Shown here piece by piece: positions 11,671-21,430 of a DNA stretch of 64,000 bases (within the stretch, counting starts at the first letter, position 1; every line of letters begins with the position of its first letter). The position numbers and the translations under genes were made by a program. The notes under the pieces were generated by a model. That model did no database searches. It was not told the DNA's origin and saw only the letters and a list, made by a program, of their open reading frames with translations. The DNA is taken from positions 125,230,557 through 125,294,556 of the forward strand of contig CM075850.1 of NCBI GenBank assembly GCA_037975125.1. The letters run 5' to 3'. The DNA is from Latrodectus hesperus (lineage: Eukaryota > Arthropoda > Arachnida > Araneae > Theridiidae).

Positions 11671-12190
11671 AGTTAATTCTTCTTGTAAATATAGACTGAA
11701 CTTTTCTGTTCCTACCTTTCCTCAGAAATTGCTCTAAAAGTTTTCTTTTACATTCTTCTAATGAATGCATCAAAATTGTTCTTCTTACATTGTATTTAGA
11801 TGTATATATATAGAGAGAGAATGTTTCTTTTAATTAATTCTTCTTGTAGATATAGGTAGAACTTTTCTGTTTCTACATTTCCTTATAAAATATTCTGAAA
11901 GATGTTTTTTACACTTTTCTAATGAATGCAATAAAATTGTTCTGCTTACATTTTTTTAAATGTAGAGAGTGTTTCTTCTTGTATTACAAATTGTATTCTA
12001 CTTGTAAATATGGATAGAACTTTTCTGTTTCAACATTTCTTCAGAAAATGTTCTGAAAATTTTCCTTTACTTTCTTTCTTCTATTAAATGCATCAAAATT
12101 ATTCTTCTTGCTTTTTCCTAAACGGAGAGAATGTTTCTTTTAGTTAATTCTGTTTGTAAATATAGATAGAACTGCTTTTTTACATTTTGA
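11671..12190. repeat. Diverged ~160-bp tandem repeat, four units
   Basis: A unit beginning TTAATTCTTCTTGTAAATATAGA and continuing ACTTTTCTGTTTCTACATTTCC, TTCTAATGAATGCA, AAAATTGTTCTTCTTACA starts near 11671, 11831, 11999 and 12141. Units differ by many substitutions and small indels. Weaker echoes (AATGCATCAAAAT, TTTTCTACATTC, GTAAATATAGAG) run on to about 13000, suggesting an older, longer array. It begins 60 bp after the Merlin element. Confidence 0.7.
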
Positions 12191-12790
12191 GATTTTTAAA
12201 AATATTTTTTTAGTAAATGTGTAAAATCTTTTCATCAAATATTCCTTTAAAATATGCAACAATAGTTACTCCTCTCTCAACTCTTATAAAGGTAAAAGCA
12301 GAACTCCTGTATCCATATTCCTTCAGCCAATATTTTCAAAGTTTTCTCCTTTGTAATTCTTTCGGTTAACTTATTAAAATTCATCTTTCCTCATTCCTCC
12401 AGGAGAAACGCTCTACATATTTTTCAAATAAAAGTATATAAAATTTTTTTTCCTACTAGTAAATGTACCAATAAATGTCTCCTTATAGAAAACATAGAAA
12501 AAACTTTTTATTCTACATTCTTCAAACAAATAAGGAGGGATATACTTTTTCCATATTAGAAAATAAAGGCACTGAAAGTTCATTTTCTATGTTATTTTAC
12601 TAAATGTAAAGAGCATTCCATTTTCTGACTTTATTAAATAAAAATAGAGGAAACTAAAACATTTTTATCTTCTAGTAAATGCATCGAAATATTTATTTTC
12701 TGCGCTGCTATTAAATGCATTAAAATCTTATTTATTATATTAAGAAACACAGAAATTGCTTCTCTTTCTGTAATTTCTAATAAATGCATA

Positions 12791-12818
12791 AATTTTCTCT
12801 AGTAAACTAGAGAAAATT
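12791..12818. repeat. Perfect 13-bp-arm hairpin
   Basis: AATTTTCTCTAGT pairs with ACTAGAGAAAATT around a 2-nt loop. It sits inside the decayed tandem array, next to a 34-nt A run (12834-12867). Confidence 0.85.
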
Positions 12819-12829
12819 CTTTTTTCCAC

Positions 12830-12833
<4 letters not shown>

Positions 12834-12867
<34 letters not shown>
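12834..12867. repeat. Poly(A) run
   Basis: 34 uninterrupted A residues. A second A run of about 16 lies at 13041-13056. Neither is preceded by a recognisable retroposed gene. Confidence 0.95.
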
Positions 12868-12869
<2 letters not shown>

Positions 12870-13056
12870 AAAGAAATTTAATTTTCTACATTCTAGAAGT
12901 AAATTTAGAGAAAAACTCTTACCAATATTCTCGCAGTAAATATAGAGTAGACGTTTTTCTATTTTGTTCTTGTAAATGTTTTCACATACTGATAGTAAAT
13001 GTCAAAAAAGCTCTAAAAAGTACAAATGTTTTTTTAACTAAAAAAAAAAAAAAAAA

Positions 13057-14780
13057 CTTAACATAAGTTTTGAAGCATTGAGAATTGTATTTAATATAAC
13101 TGAATAATTTTGCATAAAATAAAAAAAATTTAAAATCTATAGCTGTCAATACTCTTGTTTAAAATTTAAATATCTAAATAAATATACAAATATATTATAT
13201 TATATAGCAACTGCTCACACACACAATTTTCGCTAAATGAAGAAAGAACTTGAGCTACAAATTACAGGAATCTTCAATTCTAATTACTGAATTTTAATAA
13301 CAAACTTAATTTTATTTTTAAATACTTGTCCCTTATAACAATGTTAATCTATTTTAATTGTATCAAAATTATTATTTTTGCAGAATTTTTTTGAAAACCT
13401 ACGCATTTAAGAAATTTGTAAGTGTGAACATTCAGTATAAATTGAACATAATCCCATCAGCTTAACACTTTCAGAAATAATGCACATGTAAAAACAACAA
13501 TAACATCTTGCGATAAGATTTCGAATTGAATTTTAATTAACTGAATGCAGCTTTTGTTTTCCTTTTTCTGCAAATAGCTTAGTTATATGCTTAATGTTTA
13601 ACAGCTGTTATTGTTTGAAATAATTTTAGATTGCGCTCGTGGTTTTTGTGATATTTCATATTTCAATTCGTACAGAATCTCAAAGAAAACGATTTTTATA
13701 AATACTCTATTGCATTTTCAATACTTTAATACAGATTAATATTTTAAAGCGGAATTATAATCAACCAAATATTAAAGTTTTACAATTTTCAAATGCTTTC
13801 TTCAAAACATTCTGCATAATAAATGAGGAATTGCATACACACGATGATAAAATTAATTTTAAATCAATTTACTTATTCATCACTTTTTAACTTATTATTT
13901 AAAATGTAAAATATGAAATTATCAATATAGAAAATTTCCCGATCTAATCTTGGTTAGATTATTGCATGGTCTTTCTGGCTGCTTATTTTTTTCCGATTTA
14001 AATAGCTAAACGTAATAATGTATCATAAAATTAGACCACGCACAAGTGACGCAGTTGACATCTGAGCTGATACTTCTCCATAACAACGAAGAGCATTGCA
14101 ACCCACATAAATTTCAATGTGCTTATATGTTTTCAGAATGATTCCTTCAGTTAGGCAAGGTATTGAACTTGTGACCTCCCAGCTACAAAATGGATACCTT
14201 TTCTCTTCGGTCTACTATCGACCAACGAAATTTTATATTTCTCTGTCTATCAAATTCGTTTCTATTTCTTGTATTTTACAAGCAGGATATTGCTACGTAT
14301 TTCCAGCTATCAGAACCTTGAAATTTAGGCAACTATCTCATTATTTCCAACCACACTTAAATAAGGAGTTGAAAAATCTGAGCTAACATATCTTCCTCTA
14401 TAAATAACACATTGAGACTTGACGAACTTTTAGCAGTCATAGAATGTGTCAGAACGAAGACTAGTCAGGTATCGAACCTGAAACAGTTATGAGAGGAAAA
14501 GAATTTTTTTAGAAGGCTTTGCTCAAGTCACTTGTATTATTTGTTAAAAAATCGTGCATTTTTTGGCTTGTTGGAAAGATGGGTATTTTAGATCGAAGTA
14601 TTTTGCTATGGCTTAAAATAAATTGGCTAAAGTACTTCGGCGTACTCTGTACATAGTACTCATTTTAACAATACTTCTAAACTATTTCTAAATTTATCTT
14701 AAGAAGACTTACTTGTTTCTAATTTCATCTCGCAGCTGTTTCCTAGATTCGAAATAAATGTATATATAATAAATATTTTT
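13057..14780. other. AT-rich intergenic DNA
   Basis: No element or gene recognised. The 89-codon plus frame at 14117-14386 has no family signature; a faint B-box-like GGTATCGAACCTG lies at 14467. Confidence 0.5.
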
Positions 14781-14879
14781 CTACATTTCCTTTCTTTCAT
14801 TTTATGTAATAAGTATTTATTATATTAAATTCATTCATTATAAATACTTATTACATAAAATGAAAGAAATGAAATGTAG
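14781..14879. repeat. Long hairpin, 43-bp arms
   Basis: The left arm 14781-14823 starts CTACATTTCCTTTCTTTC and the right arm 14837-14879 ends GAAAGAAATGAAATGTAG. The arms differ at two positions and enclose a 13-nt loop. Flanking AAATATTTTT and AGATATATTTT extend the pairing imperfectly. Could be a small foldback or MITE-like insertion. Confidence 0.9.
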
Positions 14880-15467
14880 CAGATATATTTTCAAAAGAAA
14901 TTAGAGTTAGTTTAATATGCATAAATATTAAATATTCAGTGTAAGCATAATTTATTAAGAAACTAACACATTTAATGTTTTATAAATAATCATTCCTAAA
15001 TTAGATACTTTTAAAAGTTTGACATATAAATACGCAAGAGATAAACTCATTTAAATCCTCAATATCCTTCAATAACCTCACAATTATTATTGTACACATT
15101 TCATGCTACATACTAATATTATATATATAAAATATTATTACACAATTTTTTAAGTTTATAGTATTTTGGTACTTTAAACATAGCTTCGTATTAACCACAA
15201 TTTTTGGAGGTAAATATTTTATGTTATATTGAACTTAGTTATTGTTGAGCTTACAGAAAATGAATATTGAATTTCTGTTTTTTTCATGCATGCCTATTAG
15301 AGTGAATGCGTGGGCTTTTCGCTTGCAACGCAGGAACAAAGGCCTACCATCTTGGAAAGGTCAACAGGGAACTCAACATATGTTGGATGTTATAAAAACA
15401 TTTTTCAGAGCTTTTATATATTAGGATATTCCCTATACAATATTAAATATAATTAAAGTTTTTTATG
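14880..15467. other. AT-rich spacer with a short GC-richer patch
   Basis: Around 15295-15385 the composition rises (GTGGGCTTTTCGCTTGC, GGCCTACCATCTTGG). A 60-codon frame crosses it (15242-15424), with no recognised motif; possibly an old SINE body. Confidence 0.35.
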
Positions 15468-15469
15468 TA

Positions 15470-16649
15470 CACTACTTGCCATTAAAAGTGCTACACCAGG
15501 AAAGCGGCACACCACATACGTGAAATTTGCATGACAGGTAGAACTTGCTGTGATACGCAAATGATTAGATTTTCAGCGCATCCATACAAAGCAGGTGACA
15601 GTAGCAACATCTACAATGTGTAGAAAACCAGAGACTTGACAGCAGTTTTCTCATACTCAATTTCCGTTACAACGTTGTTTTCGGAAAAGGAAGTTGTTGT
15701 AATGCCTCGTGTAAGAAGAAGAAATGCCTATCAGCACGTATCTGACTTTGATCGAGGAAGGATTATAGCCTACCGGGATTGCGGTTTATCGTACCGCAAT
15801 ATTGCTGCTCATGTCAATCGAGACCCAATGACTGTTAGCAGAATATGGAATCGATGGGTGTAGCCATCGTAAGATTCTTACGGTACGGAATCGATCGAGC
15901 GCCTTCAAACGTGTGATCAGCGACGAACCTGGACACGGGAATGGCATCACGTCACCTTTACAGATGAATCTCGGTTCTGTATACAGGACCATGATGGCCG
16001 CATCCGTGTTTGGAGAACGCGACAGCTTGCATTGGACATCGCCATACTGACCCATCTGCGGGAGTGATGGTATGGGGTGCCATTGGCTACACGTCTCGAT
16101 CACCTCTTGTTCGCATTACCGGCACTTGGAACAGCAACCGTAACATTTCCGATGTGTTAAGGCCCATGGCTCTGCCTTATCTTCGAGGCCTCCCTAATGC
16201 TTTGTTTCAACAGGATAATGCACGATCGCATGTTGCCCGTACTGTTCTGAGCTTCCTTGATACAGAACAGGTTCGACTGTTACCCTGGCCAGCATGTTCT
16301 CCGTGATCTGTCACCAATTGAGAACGTGTGGTCAATGGTTGCCGAGCGATTGGCACGCCATCACTCACCATCCACTACTGTCGATGAACTGTGGCATAGT
16401 GTTGAAGCTGCATGGACTGAGATCCCCGTACATGCCATACAATCTCTGTTTGACTCCATGCCTAGGCGGATAAATGCTGTTATTGAAGCCAGAGGTGGCT
16501 GCTCTGGGTACTGATTTCTCAAGATCTATACATTCTAATTTCCTGTAAATCTAATGACTTGTTCTTTCCACTATAATGTATGTGTCCAATAAATATTGTT
16601 CTGTTATTTGCATTCCTTCTTGCTGTAGCAATTTTAATGGCCAGTAGTG
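15470..16649 (+). mobile_element. Tc1-like transposon (family Tc1-A), internally deleted copy
   Basis: Terminal repeats CACTACTTGCCATTAAAAG and CTTTTAATGGCCAGTAGTG-type ends are flanked by TA on both sides (15468-15469, 16650-16651), the target of Tc1/mariner elements. Two more copies lie at 33160-35279 and 53001-54390. About 240 bp of the transposase N-terminal half are missing here and replaced by roughly 38 bp of unrelated filler at about 15860-15898. Confidence 0.93.
15702..16514 (+). pseudogene. Tc1-like transposase remnant (DD34E)
   Basis: Starts MPRVRRRNAYQHVSDFDRG, a helix-turn-helix DNA-binding region (YRDCGLSYRNIAAHV ... MTVSRIWNRWV). After the deletion the catalytic core appears in pieces: FTDESRF (first Asp), VWGAIGY, QQDNARSH (second Asp), SPIENVW (Glu), and ends ARGGCSGY. 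Asp to Glu spans 34 residues as in Tc1. It is broken by a stop after NRWV (15861), by a 16-bp deletion near 16010-16026 shared with the copy at 53001, and by a one-base insertion near 16303 (CCGTGATC). Confidence 0.9.
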
Positions 16650-17072
16650 TATTATAATTTGTTTTATTTTATAGTTGAGAAGATAAATATTATATTTCGT
16701 TTTATAATATCCACATTTGTGGCAACTGTCTATATTTTTCTGGTTTGTTGTGAACCGGTAGAGAAAGGTGTCTTTCATTCTCGAGTTAAAGGCTCGATAT
16801 ATTCTCTTGCTAAAGACTCCGAAAGGAATTCTGCAGCTTAGAAGTTCGATAAGGGCTAATGTTTCTCTTCCGTTATGGTATGGCCTGGAAAGGAAACAGC
16901 CAATAAAAGTGCCCATTTCGCCACATAACCGTGTTAAAAACATGACATGTTTGTTGACTGTGTTTATTTGTTCTTGCTTTAGAAATTTTCTTTCCAATTC
17001 CCGGCCACTAGATTTTACATCTTTCAGCATTACAAATGGTGGAAGGGATGGCACTTTTATATAAAAGTGCAC
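16551..17072 (-). CDS. Unidentified 173-codon open frame
   Basis: The longest open frame not explained by a transposase or a microsatellite. Read from 17072 it begins MHFYIKVPSLPPFV, has a mixed composition (NTVNKHVMFLTRLCGEMG, IPFGVFSKRIYRAFNSR), and a CHKCGYYK Cys pair near residue 118. Its last ~33 codons run into the 3' end of the Tc1-A copy (up to 16649), so that part cannot be ancestral. The opposite strand is also open over 16768-17064. It may be an exon, an unknown repeat or chance; I do not recognise it. Confidence 0.2.
   Translation of the reverse strand: MHFYIKVPSLPPFVMLKDVKSSGRELERKFLKQEQINTVNKHVMFLTRLCGEMGTFIGCFLSRPYHNGRETLALIELLSCRIPFGVFSKRIYRAFNSRMKDTFLYRFTTNQKNIDSCHKCGYYKTKYNIYLLNYKIKQIIIHYWPLKLLQQEGMQITEQYLLDTYIIVERTSH
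17051..17070. repeat. Perfect 20-bp palindrome
   Basis: GCACTTTTATATAAAAGTGC is its own reverse complement and has TATATAA at the centre. It overlaps the start codon region of the open frame ending at 17072. Confidence 0.85.
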
Positions 17073-17224
17073 CCAGTAGAAGTGCCTTTGTCAACCAGAA
17101 AGTCAGTAGTTGTTCGTAATTCAAAAGCAGGTAGCATTCAAAACCACCAGAGGTATTATTTCACATAGAAGACATTGCGAACGAGAAATATCTTACATGC
17201 TCCAGCCTTCTTTAGTGAGCATGA

Positions 17225-17320
17225 TTCTTCATAGGAGTCGGGATTCGAACTAACTATCTTCTGATAGTGAGAAAGAAGCTCTAACTACTACATTTGATCA
17301 AGGCTCGCGATCACTTCTGC
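17225..17320 (-). repeat. tRNA-like head fragment
   Basis: On the minus strand CTTGATCAAATGTAGTAG, then TTAGTTCGAATCCCGAC, give a decayed A box and a clear B box about 50 bp apart. No body matching the other SINE families follows. Confidence 0.45.
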
Positions 17321-18751
17321 CGTTGAAAATAGGCAGCCAGAAAATGCATTTTCATAATCTAATTCATAGGTACCTTTGTTTCATGTTATTCCTATAGTTC
17401 GCAGAAAACTGAGGGGAAAGCATAGTTATTAAAACAGAAAGCAGAAAGGAAATAATAAATCAAATATATTGTAGTTAAGTTATATAAAGACTGTTTTAAA
17501 AATAATATTAGAAAATATTAAAAACAATCAAGTCTAATGGCATTTCTAGGATTTTGTTTTTAGAATAAACATTTCATACGTTATTGTGAAAAATCGTCTC
17601 TAAATTACTGCCATTATTTGAAAATTATTACCCAAGTCTACTTAAACTTGAATTAAATAGCTTGAAATTTATCAGCACAAACATAAATTTTCAAAAATTT
17701 TCACAATACGAATGAGAACATTCTTCTTCAATCCCTGATTATTAAATATTTATAATCACATTCATTTTTTACAGTATTTTCTACTACATTTTCTTACTCT
17801 TATTTATAATTCTTAATTCTTTTATGTTGTTTTATATTAGCACTGCAAAAATAATTCCCACGTGTGTTGGGATATAAGAGAATCCAAAGATTTAAATATT
17901 AAAATATTAGGACGGAAAAAACAAAGTACGTAAATAAATATAAGAGCAAGCGTTATTTACATATTTACCTATAATGAATTGCATCAAATATTTTGAAAAT
18001 ATTATCAGAGAGTTTTATTTTAAATTGAGTTTTTCTTTGATACCATATTTAGTCATTTTTTTCCATAGCCGTGACCTTTTCCCGAACAATAGCAGCTATA
18101 TCTCAATGGTATCTTGAACTATTTTATTGTTTACGGATATTTGAATTGTTCTCTGGCGGCTGCAATCACGTGTTGGGGTACAGAATTTACTACTAGTCAC
18201 GTGGAATGCGACATTTCATGTCGCTGAGGGACCTGTGTCGCAAACGAAATCGCTTCCATCCCTCGGAATAAATTCAAAGTCTTCAGGATCAAACGAAATC
18301 AGAAGAAATTGATTTTTCATGCAAATATTGTACTTCAATTCTATATTTCATTTTAAAAGGGACTTTTTAATGAATGATAATATAAATTTTTTAAGATTAA
18401 AAATCCTTTTCTTTTATGTTTTAAAATAAATGGTAAAAAAACTAGTTTAATTTTAATTAATAAAAACTAGTTTAATTTGGTTTTTAATTAACAATTTGGT
18501 AATAATTTAAAAATAACAATAATATTACTATATAAATAACTAGCAATCATAATCTAATTAGATTAGCTGAAAACTGATAATGTTATATAAATAATAAACT
18601 GGTAATAATATATTAATAGCAATTAATACAATTAATATAAAAATAATTTCTGCTATACAAATAATTAGCAATTATTACTCATCCGATAAACTAAAAACTG
18701 ATAATAATAATATATAAATAGTAATTAATATAAATAACTAAAAACTAAACT
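17321..18751. other. AT-rich intergenic DNA with one GC-richer patch
   Basis: About 18060-18290 is richer in G+C (CTCTGGCGGCTGCAATCACG, CCCTCGGAATAAATTC) and holds a 7-bp-arm hairpin GCGACATTTCATGTCGC at 18208-18224. AATAAA near 18270 would fit a polyadenylation signal of an unknown element. Nothing else is recognised. Confidence 0.4.
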
Positions 18752-19014
18752 CCATGGCACGACAGCCCATGTGGGCCAAGGCCTACAGTGCCCATAACTG
18801 TTTTCATGACTGAGAGCCCTAGGGTGCAAAGCATATGTTCCAGTTAGGTGTGGTCAGCCTAACGTAAGACCCCCAGTGTTTAGTTCCCAAGCATGCTTGT
18901 TAATCGACCCACTGAAGGGATGAAAGGCTGAGTCAACCTTGCCCAACCCGAGGATCGAACCTGGGACCTGTGTCATGGGAGCGTGTAACGCTACCACTAA
19001 GCCACCGGGCTTCA
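18752..19014 (-). mobile_element. tRNA-derived SINE, family D, full copy
   Basis: Minus-strand head AGCCCGGTGGCTTAGTGGT (A box TGGCTTAGTGG) and CCCAGGTTCGATCCTCGGG (B box) are followed by a 190-bp body with GTCAGTCTTTCATC-like, GTGGGTCGATTAACAAG, CTTACGTTAGGCTGACC and TGGGCTGTCGTGCC words. The body matches the headless copy at 6735-6932. Both promoter boxes look intact. Confidence 0.85.
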
Positions 19015-19261
19015 ATATAAATAACTAGTAATTATTATTAATCCGATAAGATTGTGATAATAATTATCTACATTTATTATAAATTTTAATTTTAATAAAT
19101 CTGGATAATTAGACATTTTTATGTCTAGTTATTTTATTTTTCTCAGATTGATGTTTTATGTAATAAAATATATGATTGAAATATAAAGGCTTACATTATT
19201 AATTAAACTGTGTCAATTTAGTGTTTATTTTTTATTTCAAAAAGTCAAAAAATTAACAATG

Positions 19262-19545
19262 ACGCCATTGTGCTCCACCTTTCTTCACAAGGGGGGAGGT
19301 TAGAGCACCTTTATATGTCTAGTGGGGAACTTAATGGGGCTTGGCATCGTGTCGCCGATAGTAGTTTAGATAGAGAGACCAAGCGGAAGACCCCTCGACT
19401 GCCATTCCAAAAAACCTACCTATTTTACGTAACCTATTGTCTGAAGACGATGAATTTTAGTGTGGGCTGGATTCGAACTCACTACCATCGGATGAAAAGA
19501 ACGATCTACTGCTTAACTAATCAGGCCACTATTGACGGTGACAGA
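19262..19545 (-). mobile_element. tRNA-derived SINE, single-copy family E
   Basis: Minus-strand head: AGTGGCCTGATTAGTTAAG (A-box-like) and GTGAGTTCGAATCCAGCCC (B box), then a body containing GTAGGTTTTTTGGAATGG, GGGGTCTTCCGCTTGG and GCCCCATTAAGTTCCCC. No second copy is present. The 94-codon plus frame through it is not supported as a gene. Confidence 0.6.
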
Positions 19546-19678
19546 TACTTCTAAATCTAAGCTTATGTTTGCATCCTTTAAATCCCTTTTTCCTTAATTT
19601 GAATACTGGCAAGTAGAAATTAATTCTGCACAGCTATAACTGTTCACACACTATAAGCAAGAATCAAACTAATGTATG

Positions 19679-19972
19679 TTGTTGTTGTTTACTAATGACA
19701 CTTGGACAAGCCAAGCTGGCTATGTTATGCGTATTAAGTCGATTGGGAGAGTCTTTCGTTTTAATCAGAGCACCATGTACGACTTTGCTCTACACACATG
19801 CCATATGTACCCGTTTATAGGGTAGGCAACCATTCACACCTCATTCATACAAGGAAAGGACAAATACAGGATAGCTAGAGAGAGACAGTACATCCATGCC
19901 TGAACTGGGATTCGAACCCAGGACCTCCTTATCCATAGTCAGGCACGCTGACCACTAGACAAGTTGGTCGGC
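19679..19972 (-). mobile_element. tRNA-derived SINE, head A with tail II, with target duplication
   Basis: Head A at the right end (GTGCCGACCAACTTGTC), tail II at the left, finishing with AGCTTGGCTTGTCCAAGTG-type hairpin words and (CAA)n. A perfect 11-bp direct repeat ACTAATGTATG flanks it at 19668-19678 and 19973-19983. The right flank continues into the segment shared with 2122-2232. Confidence 0.93.
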
Positions 19973-20083
19973 ACTAATGTATGTGATTGTGTTTAACAGT
20001 TTCTATCCAAACTATGTAGGCAGAAGAGTATCGCAGTATTCTAACCTTGGAGTGGAGCAGCCTGAACTCCTCCTTCAGCTCAC
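19973..20083. repeat. ~110-bp segment duplicated at 2122-2232
   Basis: Same sequence and same junction with a family-A SINE head as at 2122. Here it continues into CACTGACTAACCTCCACC and beyond, whereas at 2233 a family B SINE head follows. Confidence 0.85.
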
Positions 20084-20138
20084 TGACTAACCTCCACCTC
20101 CTGCTTCCTTGTTACATATGTAAATACCCTCTGTAAAC

Positions 20139-20534
20139 TTGCTTGTATCTGTATATATATGTTTTGTACTGTATCTTTCTCAATTAAGGACATCCGGCCC
20201 TCTTCCAGCCACAGTGAGTCTCAACATAACGCCCTTTTGTCCCCTCGGTTTGGACAGTCCCCTACTTAAGGAGTTCTTCTCACACGCCCTGGCCAAGCCT
20301 GGGTTCCTCCCAGGATTACTGACCGACGACGTTCTCCACCGTATACCTTCGGGTGGGACGGTGCTCTTTGGTAATGTTAACCTTGGAGTGAAAATTAGTG
20401 TTGAGAATTGCCAAACCAGTCTACCAATAGGATTCATGTTGCCACACAATAGGAAATATTTGAGACAATTCAATTTCAGAAGCAGTACATGCACAGCTGG
20501 AGAATACAGAATAAGAATACAGATTATTATATAA
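20139..20534 (+). other. GC-richer unassigned segment with 131-codon open frame
   Basis: Composition rises over about 20190-20420. The plus frame includes CPLGLDSPLLKEFFSHAL, PGLLTDDVLHRIPSGG and VLFGNVNLGVKI. The minus strand is open too (20180-20494). I do not recognise a family on either strand. NVNLGV recalls SNLGV in the shared 110-bp segment just upstream (both encode TAACCTTGGAGTG), so the two may belong to one unknown repeat. Confidence 0.25.
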
Positions 20535-21430
20535 TAGTTATGTATTATTTAAAAATATTTGCAAAAATGGAGACAAAAAATTTTTTGCAAATATCTTTAA
20601 TGCAGAATATTTTTTGGTGTGGCTAAATTAAAAAAATTGAAATTTTATTGTCGGCTTTACCACTGTACCACCCTATTCAATATCGTAGCTTTAAGTAAAA
20701 GGGTGCGAAGAGGTTGTAGAATGCCACTGTGTCGGAAGGCTCGCCGAGTGAGGAATGCAAGTCTCAAAATTTCGGATGTTCTATTTTAAGAATCGTACAT
20801 TTTTGTGTGGTTTTAAAATTTTAAAATTTATTTCAAGTAATTAAATTTCAAATGTCGTTTTAAAATTTTTTATAATTACATTTTCATTGCATTCCTAATA
20901 TTGCTCCACTAATATTAATTGAATTTACCAATACACCTGATTTAATTTAATGACTGTAAGTAATATAAATAAAAATTTTCAATATTTCAATTAACTGGTG
21001 TTTGTACTGATGTCATTGTTACTTCTTCATTTAAATAATGATAAAATATCTATCATACACACAAAATAGAATAGTGGTAATTGTATTTCAATACATATTC
21101 TATCATTATTCAAGTGAATAATAAATTTTCTTATTTTCATGGATTGTTTGACACCTGAAATATTGTTATATTGTATAATGAATGTTATCTGCTTATAGTT
21201 TAGACCCGGTTTCCTCAATTGATAACATCTGCATTAAGATTTGCTCAAAAACAATTTTAATTAATATAGAATCTAATAAATGCGTAACCCCCAAATGAAA
21301 TGAATCTGACATATACGCGTGTTCCCCCTTTATACAGAAAAATTTCATACTATTTGTCGAGGAAATATTTACAGAAAAATGTACATCTTTTAAAATGGTT
21401 TTAGCACATTATGATAAAATTAACAAAATG
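20535..21430. other. AT-rich intergenic DNA
   Basis: No feature supported. Confidence 0.5.

Noticed and set aside
15786..16103. 105-codon minus-strand gene
   Set aside because: Antisense shadow of the Tc1-A transposase; the same shadow appears at 33773 and 53614.
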